A DNA stretch of 64,000 nt from Alteromonadaceae bacterium BrNp21-10 (GCA_030418115.1 JAUHQD010000013.1:52009-116008); one strand, 5' to 3'. Positions 17,523-26,713 are shown, counted from the first letter of the stretch. Notes: generated from the sequence alone by a model not told the origin. A program made the numbers and translations.

Positions 17523-18713
17523 ATGTCGGACGAAAATGATTTACTGACACCAATCAGAGAAAGTATTAATCAAGTCGATAGCCAATTACTTGAATTATTT
17601 GCTAAACGCCGTGCATTAACCAATCAGGTTGCTGAAGCCAAAATTCAAACAGATAAGCCAGTACGAGATCAGCGTCGCGAAGAACAATTATTGGTTAAGT
17701 TAATTAAACTCGGGCAACCACAGGGTTTAGATCCCCATTATATTACCCAACTGTTTCATGTAATTATTGAAGATTCAGTACTAAACCAACAAGCATTACT
17801 GGCACAACGCGCCAACCCCGAGAATACTCAACCTTTAAACCGTGTTGCCTTTTTGGGTAATAAAGGCTCCTATAGCTATCTAGCGACGCAAAAGTATTTC
17901 TCCCGTCGTGCGGGTGAGTTATTAGAAATAGGCTGCCAAAGCTTCAACGAAGTCATCCACAAAGTGGAATCCAATCAGGCTGACTTTGCGGTTTTGCCCA
18001 TTGAAAATACGTCATCAGGTAGTATTAACGAAGTGTATGACCAATTGCAGCACACCAGTTTGTCGATTATAGGCGAACTGACTCATCCGGTTGAGCATGC
18101 TCTATTGGTTGCTGTGCCTAGCGAACTTAAGCAAATTAAAACACTGTATGCTCACCCGCAGGTCTTTGCCCAGTGCAGCCACTTTTTAGCTGAGTTAAGC
18201 AATATCGAAGTCAAAACTTGCGACAGCACTTCTGCCGCCATGGTATTGGTGAATGAGTTGCAAGACCCACATTCTGCGGCCATTGGTAGTGCCGCCGGTG
18301 GTGCCTTATACGATCTAAGCGTTATAAGAAGCAACTTAGCCAATCAAAAAGAAAATCATAGCCGCTTTATCGTGGTGGCACGCAAAACCGTTAAGGTGCC
18401 TTTGCAGATACCGGCCAAAACCACCTTGGTTATGTCAACCGTACAAAAGCCTGGCGCGTTAGTAGAAACCTTATTGGTATTGCGCGATAACAATATCAAT
18501 ATGACAAAATTAGAATCTCGTCCCATTACTGGTAATCCTTGGGAAGAGCTTTTTTATATCGATGTGGAAGGCAACATTCAGGATGGTCCCCTACAGAATG
18601 CGTTACAGCAACTGCAAGCCATTACTCGTTACCTTAAAGTATTAGGTTGTTATCCATCAGAGCAGGTTATCCCCACCAAAGTAGAAGCCGCTCGCGCGCT
18701 CCAAGATATGTAA
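17523..18713 (+). CDS. pheA: Bifunctional chorismate mutase / prephenate dehydratase (P-protein)
   Basis: Converts chorismate to prephenate and then phenylpyruvate, the committed branch to phenylalanine. The 396-residue product has an N-terminal AroQ chorismate mutase domain (about 1-90; RESINQVDSQLLELFAKRR), a prephenate dehydratase domain (about 104-280; GNKGSYSYLATQKYF, the PIENTSSGSINEVYD motif) and a C-terminal ACT domain that binds Phe (about 298-375; the ESRP motif appears as LESRPITGNPWEEL). The ATG at 17523 has AGGA seven bases upstream; upstream in-frame codons run through the attenuator and are not used. It is controlled by the pheL attenuator. Confidence 0.97.
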   Translation: MSDENDLLTPIRESINQVDSQLLELFAKRRALTNQVAEAKIQTDKPVRDQRREEQLLVKLIKLGQPQGLDPHYITQLFHVIIEDSVLNQQALLAQRANPENTQPLNRVAFLGNKGSYSYLATQKYFSRRAGELLEIGCQSFNEVIHKVESNQADFAVLPIENTSSGSINEVYDQLQHTSLSIIGELTHPVEHALLVAVPSELKQIKTLYAHPQVFAQCSHFLAELSNIEVKTCDSTSAAMVLVNELQDPHSAAIGSAAGGALYDLSVIRSNLANQKENHSRFIVVARKTVKVPLQIPAKTTLVMSTVQKPGALVETLLVLRDNNINMTKLESRPITGNPWEELFYIDVEGNIQDGPLQNALQQLQAITRYLKVLGCYPSEQVIPTKVEAARALQDM

Positions 18714-19069
18714 TTATCCGCTCAGATTAAAGGCAACATAAGGACGTGTTGCAGATTAGTTAGCAAAAGTGTAAATGCCCATACCGACAATTAAATTTCG
18801 TTTGGTGAACATTCGAAGTCCCATCTACATGCATTTTCTACAGAGCCTTAGAAATGACTAACACCACATTAAAATTGGTGCTTAATTTCGACCTAAATAA
18901 TACCTGTCAAAATCAGAAAAATAGCCAGTTATATTACACTCGTCATCAACACTGTATTATCTAGAACAGGCTATTAGCGTATTACTTGTTCGCTGAGAAA
19001 CTTCATGTATTTACTGAGAAGCCATTAACGGCTAAGGTTACTGTGACGAGAACCAACGAGGTGAAAAGG
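18714..19069. other. Intergenic region between pheA and the Hpt gene
   Basis: No gene or strong terminator is recognisable. An in-frame extension of the Hpt ORF covers 18986-19069, but it has no ribosome-binding site and does not resemble an Hpt domain. The region must contain the Hpt gene promoter, since no readthrough from pheA is required. Confidence 0.5.
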
Positions 19070-19420
19070 ATGCCAGAAGAATCAATGATATGGGACAAAA
19101 GTGGGGCGTTATCTCGCCTTGCAGGTAATGAAGAATTACTTAAAAAAGTCATGGTGTTATTTTTACAACAAATACCGGAAGATATCGCAAAACTGCAACA
19201 AGCTATCGAAAATGAGCAATACGACCAAGTGGCCAGTACAGCCCATTCAATTAAAGGCGTGGCGGGTAATTTAGGCGCGAATGCTTTACTTAATAATGCG
19301 GCACAAATGCAACAATTGGCACAACAGCATAAGTTGCAGGAATTATCCGATCTATTGGCACAAATTCGCGTTGATGAAGTCCATATCCGGGAGCGCTTTA
19401 CAGCCTACCTCAACGCTTAA
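19070..19420 (+). CDS. Orphan Hpt (histidine phosphotransfer) protein
   Basis: Single Hpt four-helix-bundle domain of 116 residues. The phosphorylatable residue is His59 in the motif STAHSIKGVAGNLGA, a textbook Hpt signature. The ATG at 19070 follows GAGG by nine bases. No hybrid kinase is adjacent, so its phosphodonor is elsewhere; the double receiver (16513-17313) and the HsbR-like receiver are possible partners by proximity. It separates pheA from the convergent tyrA-aroF pair. A 9-bp inverted repeat, GCTTAAAGC (19432-19440) with GCTTTAAGC (19453-19461), lies just downstream and could help end transcription. Confidence 0.93.
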   Translation: MPEESMIWDKSGALSRLAGNEELLKKVMVLFLQQIPEDIAKLQQAIENEQYDQVASTAHSIKGVAGNLGANALLNNAAQMQQLAQQHKLQELSDLLAQIRVDEVHIRERFTAYLNA

Positions 19421-19433
19421 TTTAGCGCTAAGC

Positions 19434-20558
19434 TTAAAGCCGACTATCATCCGCTTTAAGCAGTAGTTTTTTGCTATCTTTGAGGCATTGTTTGGCATAA
19501 TCACCAAACCAGTTTCCAGTCAGAAAAAATTGCTTAATAAACTCCGCTTTATCGCCCTTTTCTAGTAAACTCAATGCTTGATCAAAGCGGTCACGAAAAC
19601 GCTTCAATAATGCAAAACTATCTTTATTACTAAAAATAATGTCCGCGTAAAGGGAGGGATCCTGAGCAAATAAACGCCCAACCATAGCCAATTCCAAACG
19701 ATATATCGGCGAGCTAAGCGCAATCAATTCTTGTAGTTTGGGATCTTCACCACGTAAATGATTACCGTAAACAAAACTCGAGAAGTGACGCATTACCTGA
19801 ATAAAAGCCATCGCTTGATCATGAGATTTAGGCGAGGTTTCATACAGCGTTGCCCCCCAAATCACCATCTGTTCCAGTAACCAAGAATAATGCTGCTGTT
19901 GCTTACCATGACAGACTACTACCACCTGCTTAACTAAACTTGATACATCCGGCCCAAACATCGGATGTAAACCAACAACAGGGCCATTATGCACCGCCAT
20001 CATGGCTTTAAATGGCTTTTGTTTAATACTGGTGATATCCGCCAAAATACAATGCTCTGGTAAGTTTTGTAACTGGCTAATAATGGTTTCAGTAACCGCA
20101 ATAGGTACTGCAACAATCACCAAGTCGGCATCGGCTAATATTTGTTCGGCCTGCGGCCAATCATTCTTTTCCAACTTAAGTACGGGATATTGACTGCGTG
20201 TAAACAAGTCAACAAATACCTTACCTAAGGCGCCATCACCACCAATAATGACAATTTTCTGGATCGACGGATTCACACAAGTATATTGATGAGTTTGGGT
20301 TTGATAAGACTCGCGCATAACGCGGCGTAAGGTATCTTCAATCAAGTCAGGGGAAATACCAGCTTGTTTCCCCTGTAAGCGGCGCTTCTTCAATAACTCA
20401 GCTTCACGCTCAGGTACATAAATAGGCGTGCCGGTCTTACTCTTAAGCTCGCCAATTTGCTTGGTAACCTGCGCTCTTTTCGCCAAAATATTCACCAGCT
20501 CACTATCAAGCTGGTCAATCTGTTGTCTAAGCTGCTCTATATTGGACCCATCACTCAT
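19434..20558 (-). CDS. tyrA: Bifunctional chorismate mutase / prephenate dehydrogenase (T-protein)
   Basis: Converts chorismate via prephenate to 4-hydroxyphenylpyruvate for tyrosine synthesis. The 374 residues have an AroQ chorismate mutase domain (about 1-90; [20 protein letters not shown]) followed by an NAD-binding prephenate dehydrogenase domain starting with [12 protein letters not shown] (about 107) and including the GLHPMFGPD active-site region. Length matches E. coli TyrA (373). It lies 17 bases downstream of aroF and is co-transcribed with it, as in E. coli. Confidence 0.97.
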   Translation of the reverse strand: MSDGSNIEQLRQQIDQLDSELVNILAKRAQVTKQIGELKSKTGTPIYVPEREAELLKKRRLQGKQAGISPDLIEDTLRRVMRESYQTQTHQYTCVNPSIQKIVIIGGDGALGKVFVDLFTRSQYPVLKLEKNDWPQAEQILADADLVIVAVPIAVTETIISQLQNLPEHCILADITSIKQKPFKAMMAVHNGPVVGLHPMFGPDVSSLVKQVVVVCHGKQQQHYSWLLEQMVIWGATLYETSPKSHDQAMAFIQVMRHFSSFVYGNHLRGEDPKLQELIALSSPIYRLELAMVGRLFAQDPSLYADIIFSNKDSFALLKRFRDRFDQALSLLEKGDKAEFIKQFFLTGNWFGDYAKQCLKDSKKLLLKADDSRL

Positions 20559-20575
20559 ATTTTGTATTAAGCCTG

Positions 20576-21652
20576 TTATCCTTGAAGACGTTGTGGAAGC
20601 ACTGCCTTTAGTTTATCGCACGATTCGCTTAACACTTTATAGGTTTGTGTCCAATCAATACAACCATCTGTTATCGATACACCATAATCAAGCTCTGCAG
20701 GCTTTTTATTATCGGTACTTTGACTACCGGCATTTAGGTGACTTTCCAGCATAATACCAATGATCGACTGATTACCTTCTAAAATCTGATTAACCACGTT
20801 CTCGGCCACTAAAGGCTGACGGCGATAATCCTTACTAGAGTTGGCATGACTACAATCAACCACTAAACCCGCTTTAAGCCCCGCTTTAAGTAACTGTGCT
20901 TCACAATCAGCTACGCAGACTGAATCATAATTGGGCTGTTTACCACCACGCAAAATCACATGACCATCAGGGTTGCCGCTGCTTTTAATAAGCGCCACCT
21001 GCCCTTGTTTATTAATACCCATAAAATTATGCGCAGATGCCGCTGAACGCAAAGCATTGACTGCAATATCTAAACTGCCGTCTGTACCGTTCTTAAAGCC
21101 CACTGGCATAGACAAACCACTAGCCATTTCACGGTGAGTTTGCGACTCGGCGGTTCTAGCACCAATGGCCACCCAACTAAATAACTCGGCTAAATACTGT
21201 GGACTAATTGGATCGAGGGCTTCTGTAGCCACTGGCAGCTCTAATTCAGCTAACCAGTTCAATAGTTCGCGCGCTTTGCGCAAACCACTTTCAATATCAA
21301 AACTGCCGTCTAGATGAGGATCGTTGATCAAGCCTTTCCAGCCAACCGTAGTACGCGGCTTTTCAAAATACACCCGCATAACAATAAACAAGGTATCTTT
21401 GCTTTCATCGTGGAGCTTTTTTAGTTTAAGCGCATATTCTTTTGCCGCTTCAACATCATGAATAGAACAAGGGCCGCTAATGACTAATAATCTTGGATCT
21501 CGGCGATGGATAATATCGCTGATCACTTTTCTAGATTGGCCAATTACTTCTAATGCACTGGCCTTTGTGGGTAACTCTTGTTGTAGCTGTTCCGGCGTAA
21601 TAATGACTTGTTCGCCGATGATATTGCGGTTATTTAAAGAATCCTTATACAT
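20576..21652 (-). CDS. aroF: 3-deoxy-7-phosphoheptulonate synthase (DAHP synthase), AroF type
   Basis: Class I DAHP synthase, the first step of the shikimate pathway, joining phosphoenolpyruvate and erythrose 4-phosphate. The 358-residue product shows [23 protein letters not shown] and [10 protein letters not shown], including the metal-binding Cys and His. Linkage to tyrA suggests the tyrosine-regulated isoenzyme, although the feedback-site residues were not checked. A TyrR-like site lies upstream. Confidence 0.95.
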   Translation of the reverse strand: MYKDSLNNRNIIGEQVIITPEQLQQELPTKASALEVIGQSRKVISDIIHRRDPRLLVISGPCSIHDVEAAKEYALKLKKLHDESKDTLFIVMRVYFEKPRTTVGWKGLINDPHLDGSFDIESGLRKARELLNWLAELELPVATEALDPISPQYLAELFSWVAIGARTAESQTHREMASGLSMPVGFKNGTDGSLDIAVNALRSAASAHNFMGINKQGQVALIKSSGNPDGHVILRGGKQPNYDSVCVADCEAQLLKAGLKAGLVVDCSHANSSKDYRRQPLVAENVVNQILEGNQSIIGIMLESHLNAGSQSTDNKKPAELDYGVSITDGCIDWTQTYKVLSESCDKLKAVLPQRLQG

Positions 21653-22041
21653 AACTTTGATTACCTACTTAAAAAATTAAAAAAGGATTACTTTCACTTT
21701 GAGAATGACCTAACAAACAGCCGTGATTTGGAAATCCGAAAACGTAAAGTTAAAATTACAAATAGCTATTGAATTAAATTAACCTTGCGGATTGACTTTT
21801 TAACAACATGGGGAGATATAGGCAAGTTTTATTTTGAAAATAGCATCGGAATGCACAAAATATAAGCAATGCAGGCTCTTTCTTTGAAAAACTGTAAAGG
21901 GCAATACCAAAGCGGTCTTTATCGATTTACAACTTACCAACGCAATCTACGTTAACAAAACCCATGAGCCAAGCAGTATACCCTTCCACAACGACTGTTG
22001 CGATGTAGAAGGGTAAGAGTGTTTACTTAACCTGAGGTGAC
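21653..22041. other. Intergenic region between aroF and the SMP-30 gene
   Basis: No gene is seen. It contains the aroF upstream region (see the TyrR-like site) and, near the SMP-30 stop codon, an inverted repeat TACCCTTC...GAAGGGTA (about 21979-22015) able to form an 8-bp stem. This has no T-run on the minus strand and is at best a weak terminator. Confidence 0.5.
21743..21760. promoter_or_regulatory. Candidate TyrR box upstream of aroF-tyrA
   Basis: CGTAAA-N6-ATTACA keeps the G-N14-C pair and most of the palindrome of the TyrR consensus TGTAAA-N6-TTTACA, with two mismatches. It lies 90 bases upstream of the aroF ATG in the expected regulatory region. aroF-tyrA is a TyrR target in E. coli; the site here is weak and predicted only by eye. 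Confidence 0.35.
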
Positions 22042-23028
22042 TTAATAAGGTGAGCCAGCAATTGGGCTTTGAATGCGATACAACCCGCCACCGGCAGTAA
22101 TCAATATGGTTTTATGCTCCGGCCCACCAAAAGCAATATTAGTAGTCTGCGGGGCAATGTTGATATTAGCCAGTTCATTGCCGTCTGGAGCCAACACATG
22201 TAATTTTCCAGGCCCATGACTGGTAACATATAAATTACCTGCACAATCCACTGCCATACCATCTGGGTTATCTACCGTAGCAAACAACTGTTTATCACCA
22301 ACACTACCATCGGCATTAACCGCGTAACGCATTACTGCGCCATTTTTATCCCCCACATATAGCCATTTTTCATCTGGTGATAAGGTGACGCCGTTGGGAT
22401 TCTCTCGCTCACCATCAACCAAAGTGACTTGGCCTTGTGGATCACGCCAGTATAAACCGGTTACCCCAGTTTCATTTTCACGCTCACCTAATTGCCAGTT
22501 GGGATCACTAAAATAGAAATGGCCTTGTGAGTGCAAAGCACCATCGTTAGGGGAATTATAATGTTTGCCATGGTAATCAGTAACCCAAGTACTGCGCTCC
22601 TTCGTGGCCAAGTCATATTTGGAGATGGTCTGATCATCATGAGTCATAGCAATCAACGCATCACCGTCGATGGCTAAGCCGTTACTACCGCTGTTATCAA
22701 TAAACACATCGACGGTGTCAGGTAGTTGTAAACGATGAATAATTGCCCGAGGGCCATCCTGCTGGGGGCCGGCAAAATCCATCTCCGAAAAATAAAAACT
22801 CTCGGTTGCAGCACTCCATACCGGACCTTCTAAAAAGACGTAGCCATCAGCAACTTTAACCACTTCAGCATCATTACCAATAGCCTTGCCCCCATTGGCT
22901 GAACAATAAGCAGGGAACGTTGGCGACATCTCTGCCACCTGCGACATGGCACTCGGTGCATTATTTTGACCGCAAGCACTTAACAATGCGGTTACCGATA
23001 CGACTAATAGAGAGTTTATTTTTTTCAT
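22042..23028 (-). CDS. SMP-30/gluconolactonase-family lipoprotein
   Basis: Predicted exported lipoprotein of about 328 residues with a six-bladed SMP-30/LRE propeller. The ATG at 23028, with GAGG six bases upstream, gives MKKINSLLVVSVTALLSACGQ, a lipoprotein signal with lipobox LSAC. Family metal-site regions are visible: EGPVW (Glu), YNSPNDGALH (Asn), NPNGVTLSPDEKWLYVGD and NPDGMAVD (Asp). It probably hydrolyses a sugar lactone or similar ester in the envelope; substrate unknown. It stands alone, with aroF downstream and the rplS terminator upstream. Confidence 0.9.
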   Translation of the reverse strand: MKKINSLLVVSVTALLSACGQNNAPSAMSQVAEMSPTFPAYCSANGGKAIGNDAEVVKVADGYVFLEGPVWSAATESFYFSEMDFAGPQQDGPRAIIHRLQLPDTVDVFIDNSGSNGLAIDGDALIAMTHDDQTISKYDLATKERSTWVTDYHGKHYNSPNDGALHSQGHFYFSDPNWQLGERENETGVTGLYWRDPQGQVTLVDGERENPNGVTLSPDEKWLYVGDKNGAVMRYAVNADGSVGDKQLFATVDNPDGMAVDCAGNLYVTSHGPGKLHVLAPDGNELANINIAPQTTNIAFGGPEHKTILITAGGGLYRIQSPIAGSPY

Positions 23029-23204
23029 TTTTTGCCTCAACGTTATCCATAAACACCACAGCAGCGACTGTTGATGTAGGAAGAAATAAAATTATTCAAC
23101 GATGATAAACCATTTAGCAGCCGCCTTGATGTTTAACCACAAGCAAAAACTATAATAATTTCGTCGGGATTTGTAGTGGTTTGATGTAATGCGGATTTCA
23201 GGCA

Positions 23205-23232
23205 ATAAAAAAGCCCGCAAATGCGAGCTTTT
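23205..23232 (-). terminator. Terminator of the rpsP-rimM-trmD-rplS operon
   Basis: Read leftward, GCTCGCA-TTT-GCGGGC forms a GC-rich stem (one G-U pair) followed by a run of T. It lies about 35 bases past the rplS stop codon and closes the ribosomal operon. Confidence 0.85.
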
Positions 23233-23265
23233 CTACAAGTTAACGTCAACACAAAAAAAATAATA

Positions 23266-23625
23266 TTAGTTAAGCTTTTCTCTGATACGTGCAGAACGAC
23301 CTGAACGGTCTCGCAAGTAATAAAGTTTAGCTCGACGAACTGCACCACGGCGCTTCACTTCAATTGAAGCAACAGCAGGGCTATGTGTTTGGAAAACACG
23401 CTCTACACCTTCACCGCTAGAAATTTTACGTACGGTGAATGCAGAATGTAAACCACGGTTACGTTTTGCAATTACAACACCTTCGTACGCCTGAAGACGT
23501 TCTTTCTCGCCTTCTTTAACACGTACGTGTACTACTACTGTATCACCAGGTCCAAAGGCAGGAACATCAGACTTAAGTTGCTCTTGCTCAATTTGTTTGA
23601 TGATATCTTGACTGACTTTACTCAT
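23266..23625 (-). CDS. rplS: 50S ribosomal protein L19
   Basis: Large-subunit protein at the 30S-50S interface. The 119-residue product contains the L19 signature ([34 protein letters not shown]) and ends [17 protein letters not shown]. The second of two adjacent ATG codons (23625) is better placed after GTGAGG; the first (23628) overlaps it in frame. Last gene of the rpsP-rimM-trmD-rplS operon, with the universal gammaproteobacterial order. Confidence 0.98.
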   Translation of the reverse strand: MSKVSQDIIKQIEQEQLKSDVPAFGPGDTVVVHVRVKEGEKERLQAYEGVVIAKRNRGLHSAFTVRKISSGEGVERVFQTHSPAVASIEVKRRGAVRRAKLYYLRDRSGRSARIREKLN

Positions 23626-24407
23626 CATATCCTCACTTCTGGGTAACTATCATTTTGCTGCAACGCTTCCTGTTGAAATTCTTTCAACAATTTTTGTTGC
23701 TCCTTAGTCAGAGCCAGATCATTTAATAATTCAGGGCGTCGTTGCCAGGTTCTACCTAACGACTGTTTTAACCGCCACTGTCTAATTTTATCGTGATTAC
23801 CGCTCAACAAAATTTCCGGTACTTGTTGATCATTCAGGACTTCAGGCCGCGTGTAATGTGGGCAATCAAGTAATCCATCAATAAATGAATCTTGATTGGC
23901 CGACTGTTCATGCCCCAATACTCCGGGTACATGACGCGCAATCGCATCCATCAACACCATGGCTGGGAGTTCACCGCCGCTAAGTACATAATCACCTATC
24001 GACCATTCCTCATCTACTTCAGCTTGAATCACACGTTCATCAATGCCTTCGTAGCGCCCGGCGATGAGGATCAAACTTTCATTTTCAGAAAGCTGTTTCA
24101 CCCCTGCCTGATCTAACCGTTTCCCTTGTGGAGACAGATAAATCACTTTAACTTTTTTTCCCGCCGCCTGTTTGGCCGCGTGGATAGCGTCTGTTAATGG
24201 CTGCACCATCATCAGCATACCGGGTCCACCACCGTAAGGACGATCATCAACAGTGCGGTATTTATCATGGGTAAAGTCTCTTGGATTAAAACACTCTACC
24301 TGCAACAAACCCTTTTTCACTGCTCTACCAGTTACGCCCTGCTCAGTAAACGCCTGAAACATCTCAGGAAATAAACTAACCAAACCGAACCAGCGTGTAT
24401 CGCCCAT
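23625..24407 (-). CDS. trmD: tRNA (guanine-N1)-methyltransferase TrmD
   Basis: SPOUT-class, knotted S-adenosylmethionine-dependent enzyme that methylates G37 of tRNAs and prevents +1 frameshifting. The 260-residue form starting [17 protein letters not shown] (ATG 24407, overlapping the rimM stop as TAATG) aligns with E. coli MWIGIISLFPEMF. Conserved parts include [24 protein letters not shown] and [17 protein letters not shown]. The frame is open to 24425, but that would overlap rimM further without reason. Confidence 0.97.
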   Translation of the reverse strand: MGDTRWFGLVSLFPEMFQAFTEQGVTGRAVKKGLLQVECFNPRDFTHDKYRTVDDRPYGGGPGMLMMVQPLTDAIHAAKQAAGKKVKVIYLSPQGKRLDQAGVKQLSENESLILIAGRYEGIDERVIQAEVDEEWSIGDYVLSGGELPAMVLMDAIARHVPGVLGHEQSANQDSFIDGLLDCPHYTRPEVLNDQQVPEILLSGNHDKIRQWRLKQSLGRTWQRRPELLNDLALTKEQQKLLKEFQQEALQQNDSYPEVRI

Positions 24408-24946
24408 TAAAAGCCTGGGTCCCAATCTACCTCAATGGTATTTGCCTGGCGGTCGACTGACTTAACTACTTGCTCAAGTAAGTACGGCACCATTCTTTCT
24501 TTTTGCCCAAAAGCGTCATTATGATTCGCCTGCACCAACAACACGTCATTAGCACCGGTTTCAAATAACTCTTTGACAGTCCCTAAGTCGTAACCTTTGT
24601 CAGTTACTACCTTCATCCCAATCAAGTCACGCCAGTAAAAATCGCCATCAGCTAAAGCCGGTAATTGTGAAGAACGAATAGAAATAGATAGATTCTTAAG
24701 GCTATCTGCTTCATCCCGCGATTCCACACCCACCATTTTAGCGACAACAGATTTACCGTGTGTACGCCATTGTTCAACCTGAAACTCAACTACTTCCCCA
24801 GCTTGTTCAACATACCAAGGAGCGTAATCAAAAATTCCAGTAATATCATCGGTATAAGTGGTAACTTTTACCCAGCCCTTCACACCATAAGGTGCTCCAA
24901 ACTGACCAACAATTAACGATTCAGACGCATTACTCAATCTACTCAT
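24407..24946 (-). CDS. rimM: Ribosome maturation factor RimM
   Basis: Binds S19 and the 16S 3' domain during 30S assembly. The 179 residues begin with the RimM beta-barrel domain ([16 protein letters not shown]) and include a PRC-barrel ([22 protein letters not shown]), ending with the conserved [12 protein letters not shown] and DWDPGF. It lies 19 bases downstream of rpsP. Confidence 0.97.
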   Translation of the reverse strand: MSRLSNASESLIVGQFGAPYGVKGWVKVTTYTDDITGIFDYAPWYVEQAGEVVEFQVEQWRTHGKSVVAKMVGVESRDEADSLKNLSISIRSSQLPALADGDFYWRDLIGMKVVTDKGYDLGTVKELFETGANDVLLVQANHNDAFGQKERMVPYLLEQVVKSVDRQANTIEVDWDPGF

Positions 24947-24964
24947 ACCTATTTTGCTGTTTAA

Positions 24965-25213
24965 TTAAGCAGCTGCTGTTGCATCTTTAACCAAGCGCTT
25001 CACGCGATCAGATAGGCCTGCGCCTACACCAACCCAGTGATTTACCCGGTCAAGATCAAGACGAAGTCTTTCTTCTTTACCAGCTGCTGTTGGGTTGAAG
25101 AAACCGATGTTCTCGATGAAACGACCATCGCGTGCACGACGGCTATCTGCAACCACTACTTGATAAAATGGACGCTTTTTAGCTCCACCACGCTGTAAAC
25201 GAATAGTAACCAT
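24965..25213 (-). CDS. rpsP: 30S ribosomal protein S16
   Basis: Small-subunit protein, 82 residues from the ATG at 25213, which follows GAGG by six bases. It begins [19 protein letters not shown], nearly identical to the family consensus, followed by [17 protein letters not shown]. The frame remains open to 25282, but this extension is not part of S16. First gene of the operon, with its own promoter at 25356-25383. Confidence 0.98.
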   Translation of the reverse strand: MVTIRLQRGGAKKRPFYQVVVADSRRARDGRFIENIGFFNPTAAGKEERLRLDLDRVNHWVGVGAGLSDRVKRLVKDATAAA

Positions 25214-25355
25214 GTTGTGCCTCAAACTCGTTAGGGGATTTACCGCTTCTGATGAGTCAATGTGCTCTGTGAAGAACCTCAAAGAACCCCAAAAACAGCT
25301 TCACCCGCAGCGTTAACGTTAACTTAGTGCTCCGACCTTGATCGAAGGCCGCCGT

Positions 25356-25383
25356 ATTGTACGGATCCTGAGGTTTTTTGCAA
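25356..25383 (-). promoter_or_regulatory. rpsP: Sigma70-type promoter of the rpsP operon
   Basis: On the minus strand, TTGCAA (25383-25378) and TACAAT (25361-25356) are 16 bases apart, followed by a GC-rich discriminator (ACGGCGGCC) typical of stringently controlled ribosomal promoters. The leader to the rpsP ATG is about 135 bases and contains GTTAACGTTAAC. Confidence 0.65.
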
Positions 25384-25394
25384 GGAATAGTAGC

Positions 25395-25422
25395 GGTTAA
25401 TTGGCGTTAACGCCGATTAACC
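25395..25422. repeat. 28-bp near-perfect palindrome upstream of the rpsP promoter
   Basis: GGTTAAT-T-GGCGTTAACGCC-G-ATTAACC is symmetric apart from one mismatched pair. It ends 12 bases upstream of the rpsP -35 hexamer, a position suitable for a dimeric regulator. It could also be the outer edge of the repeat-rich insertion that follows. No known operator is recognised. Confidence 0.55.
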
Positions 25423-25461
25423 TGCAATATTGTAAGCAGTGCGTCAACTAACGATGAAAAT

Positions 25462-25571
25462 CCGTTCGCCCTGAGCGCGTGGGACGCGTAGTCGAAGGGT
25501 AGATATTGGAAGCACCAACTCTTTTTTAACTGGCTACGCCAGCTCTAGCATCCATGTTCTTTTTCACGCGG
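25462..25571. repeat. Composite dispersed repeat, modules D and A (left copy)
   Basis: Module D (25462-25502) is CCGTTCGCCCTGAGC...GTCGAAGGGTA. After about 30 bases comes module A (25532-25571), GGCTACGCCA...CATCCATG...CACGCGG. The same D-spacer-A order recurs at 63808-63880, and module A recurs in the opposite orientation at 26944-26981. D belongs to the short GTTCG-CCTGAGC-GTCGAAGG palindromes that are dispersed in many proteobacterial genomes. No coding capacity. Confidence 0.7.
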
Positions 25572-25672
25572 TATTCAGCCGCTGAAGTTTACTTGTATTT
25601 ACTCAGTTTATCGCTACGCGATTTGGGTATTTGTAGTGATTGTTAGTTTGGGCGGCGTGGCGGCGCCAACGC

Positions 25673-25703
25673 CCAAGGGGACTTTTCGCCGAAGTCCCCT
25701 TGG
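25673..25703. repeat. 12-bp perfect hairpin
   Basis: CCAAGGGGACTT and AAGTCCCCTTGG are perfectly complementary around a 7-base loop (TTCGCCG). It lies between module A and the large palindrome, flanked by GGCGCC on both sides. It has no T-run, so it is not an ordinary terminator. Confidence 0.8.
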
Positions 25704-25708
25704 AACCC

Positions 25709-25878
25709 CTCGGCGCCCTTGCCAGTTTACTACGTAAATGACTTATTCAGGCTAGCCGCTACCACAACAAATCCACGTCCCTTCTGCTGTTGTTTTCTCG
25801 ACGTCCCTGTCTCGAATAGCGGCTAACTATTCTGAATAAGCCATTTACAAACTGAAAAGGGACAAACGCCAAGCCGAG
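25709..25878. repeat. 170-bp imperfect palindrome (module B)
   Basis: The two arms match in blocks when one is reverse-complemented: CTCGGC, CCCTT, CAGTTT, GTAAATG-x-CTTATTCAG and TAGCCGCTA, from the outer ends at 25709 and 25878 inward to about 25772 and 25815. The centre is unpaired. A diverged copy of one arm is at 26714-26781. The structure resembles a miniature inverted-repeat element or a structured RNA gene; it encodes nothing obvious. Confidence 0.75.
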
Positions 25879-26013
25879 CTTATCTAGGAACAAGTTGAAC
25901 CCGTTGATTTAAATCACTTTGCGGCGTAATGTTAAAAAATAAATCAGGAAAGAATTTCACTCGGTACAAATACGGGATTAATTCCTTCTATTAAGCTGTT
26001 ATAGGACTTAACT

Positions 26014-26628
26014 ATGTTAATAGACGACGGGGGTATTATTCGACAAGAAAGAGCTTCTGCGATTGGTGAGTTAGTAAGAATTGTTATCCTACAAAATTTT
26101 GATAAGTTAAATGATTTCAAATTTTTATATAAGAAGTTTGGTGCTAACCAGTTAAATAAGCTGACCAGAGAGCAAATTGAGGCAGAATGCCCAAATTATT
26201 TTGGTCGCTGGATTGTAGCTCAAACATTTACGGCCATGTCACTTGAAGCATTTTATTATGATTATATACAAAATAAAAAATCAAAAAATCAGGTAAATAA
26301 GCGACGTACTCCCCCTGAAAGATTTAAATTTATTTACTATGAACTGCTAAAGGTTAGTTCCGAGAAAATTGATAAACTGCTGAATAAGATCACACAACTT
26401 GATAAAACCAGAACCCACTGGGCTCATAATAAGAGTGCAGATTTTATTAATTACAAGAAGGCTGCAGATTTCTTTAGTCCTGATGAGTGCTTAGGAATAT
26501 TGACTGAAGTATTCGAGTTTGTCTTCGAATATGATCGTGACTACGTGTTAGCTCGTGAGATCAATTTAAAACTAAAGCAAGTACAACTAAATGTGGCGAA
26601 TGAAATTAATGCGCTCGCCCTAAAATAA
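26014..26628 (+). CDS. Accessory protein with HEPN-like R-x4-H motif
   Basis: Unfamiliar 204-residue protein, predicted largely helical and rich in Lys and aromatic residues. The segment KTRTHWAHNK carries R133-x4-H138, the R-x4-6-H catalytic motif of HEPN ribonucleases, and an earlier helix (FTAMSLEAFYYDYI, about 72-85) resembles the helix 1 that precedes it in HEPN families. No other domain, signal peptide or membrane helix is seen. AGGA seven bases upstream supports the ATG. It is the only plus-strand gene between rpsP and ffh, is more AT-rich than its neighbours and sits between inverted repeat modules. HEPN genes often belong to toxin or phage-defence systems; no MNT antitoxin partner is adjacent, so the function is inferred only. 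Confidence 0.6.
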   Translation: MLIDDGGIIRQERASAIGELVRIVILQNFDKLNDFKFLYKKFGANQLNKLTREQIEAECPNYFGRWIVAQTFTAMSLEAFYYDYIQNKKSKNQVNKRRTPPERFKFIYYELLKVSSEKIDKLLNKITQLDKTRTHWAHNKSADFINYKKAADFFSPDECLGILTEVFEFVFEYDRDYVLAREINLKLKQVQLNVANEINALALK

Positions 26629-26713
26629 AAGAATAAAGGAGCAGATATACATTAAATTAGAAATAACACTAGCCACAAACATTTCCCCCAACCAAGAGAA
26701 GCATGGCTCTATT

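Noticed and set aside
21891..21926. TGTAAA and TTTACA half-sites upstream of aroF as a TyrR box
   Set aside because: They are separated by far more than the six bases required.
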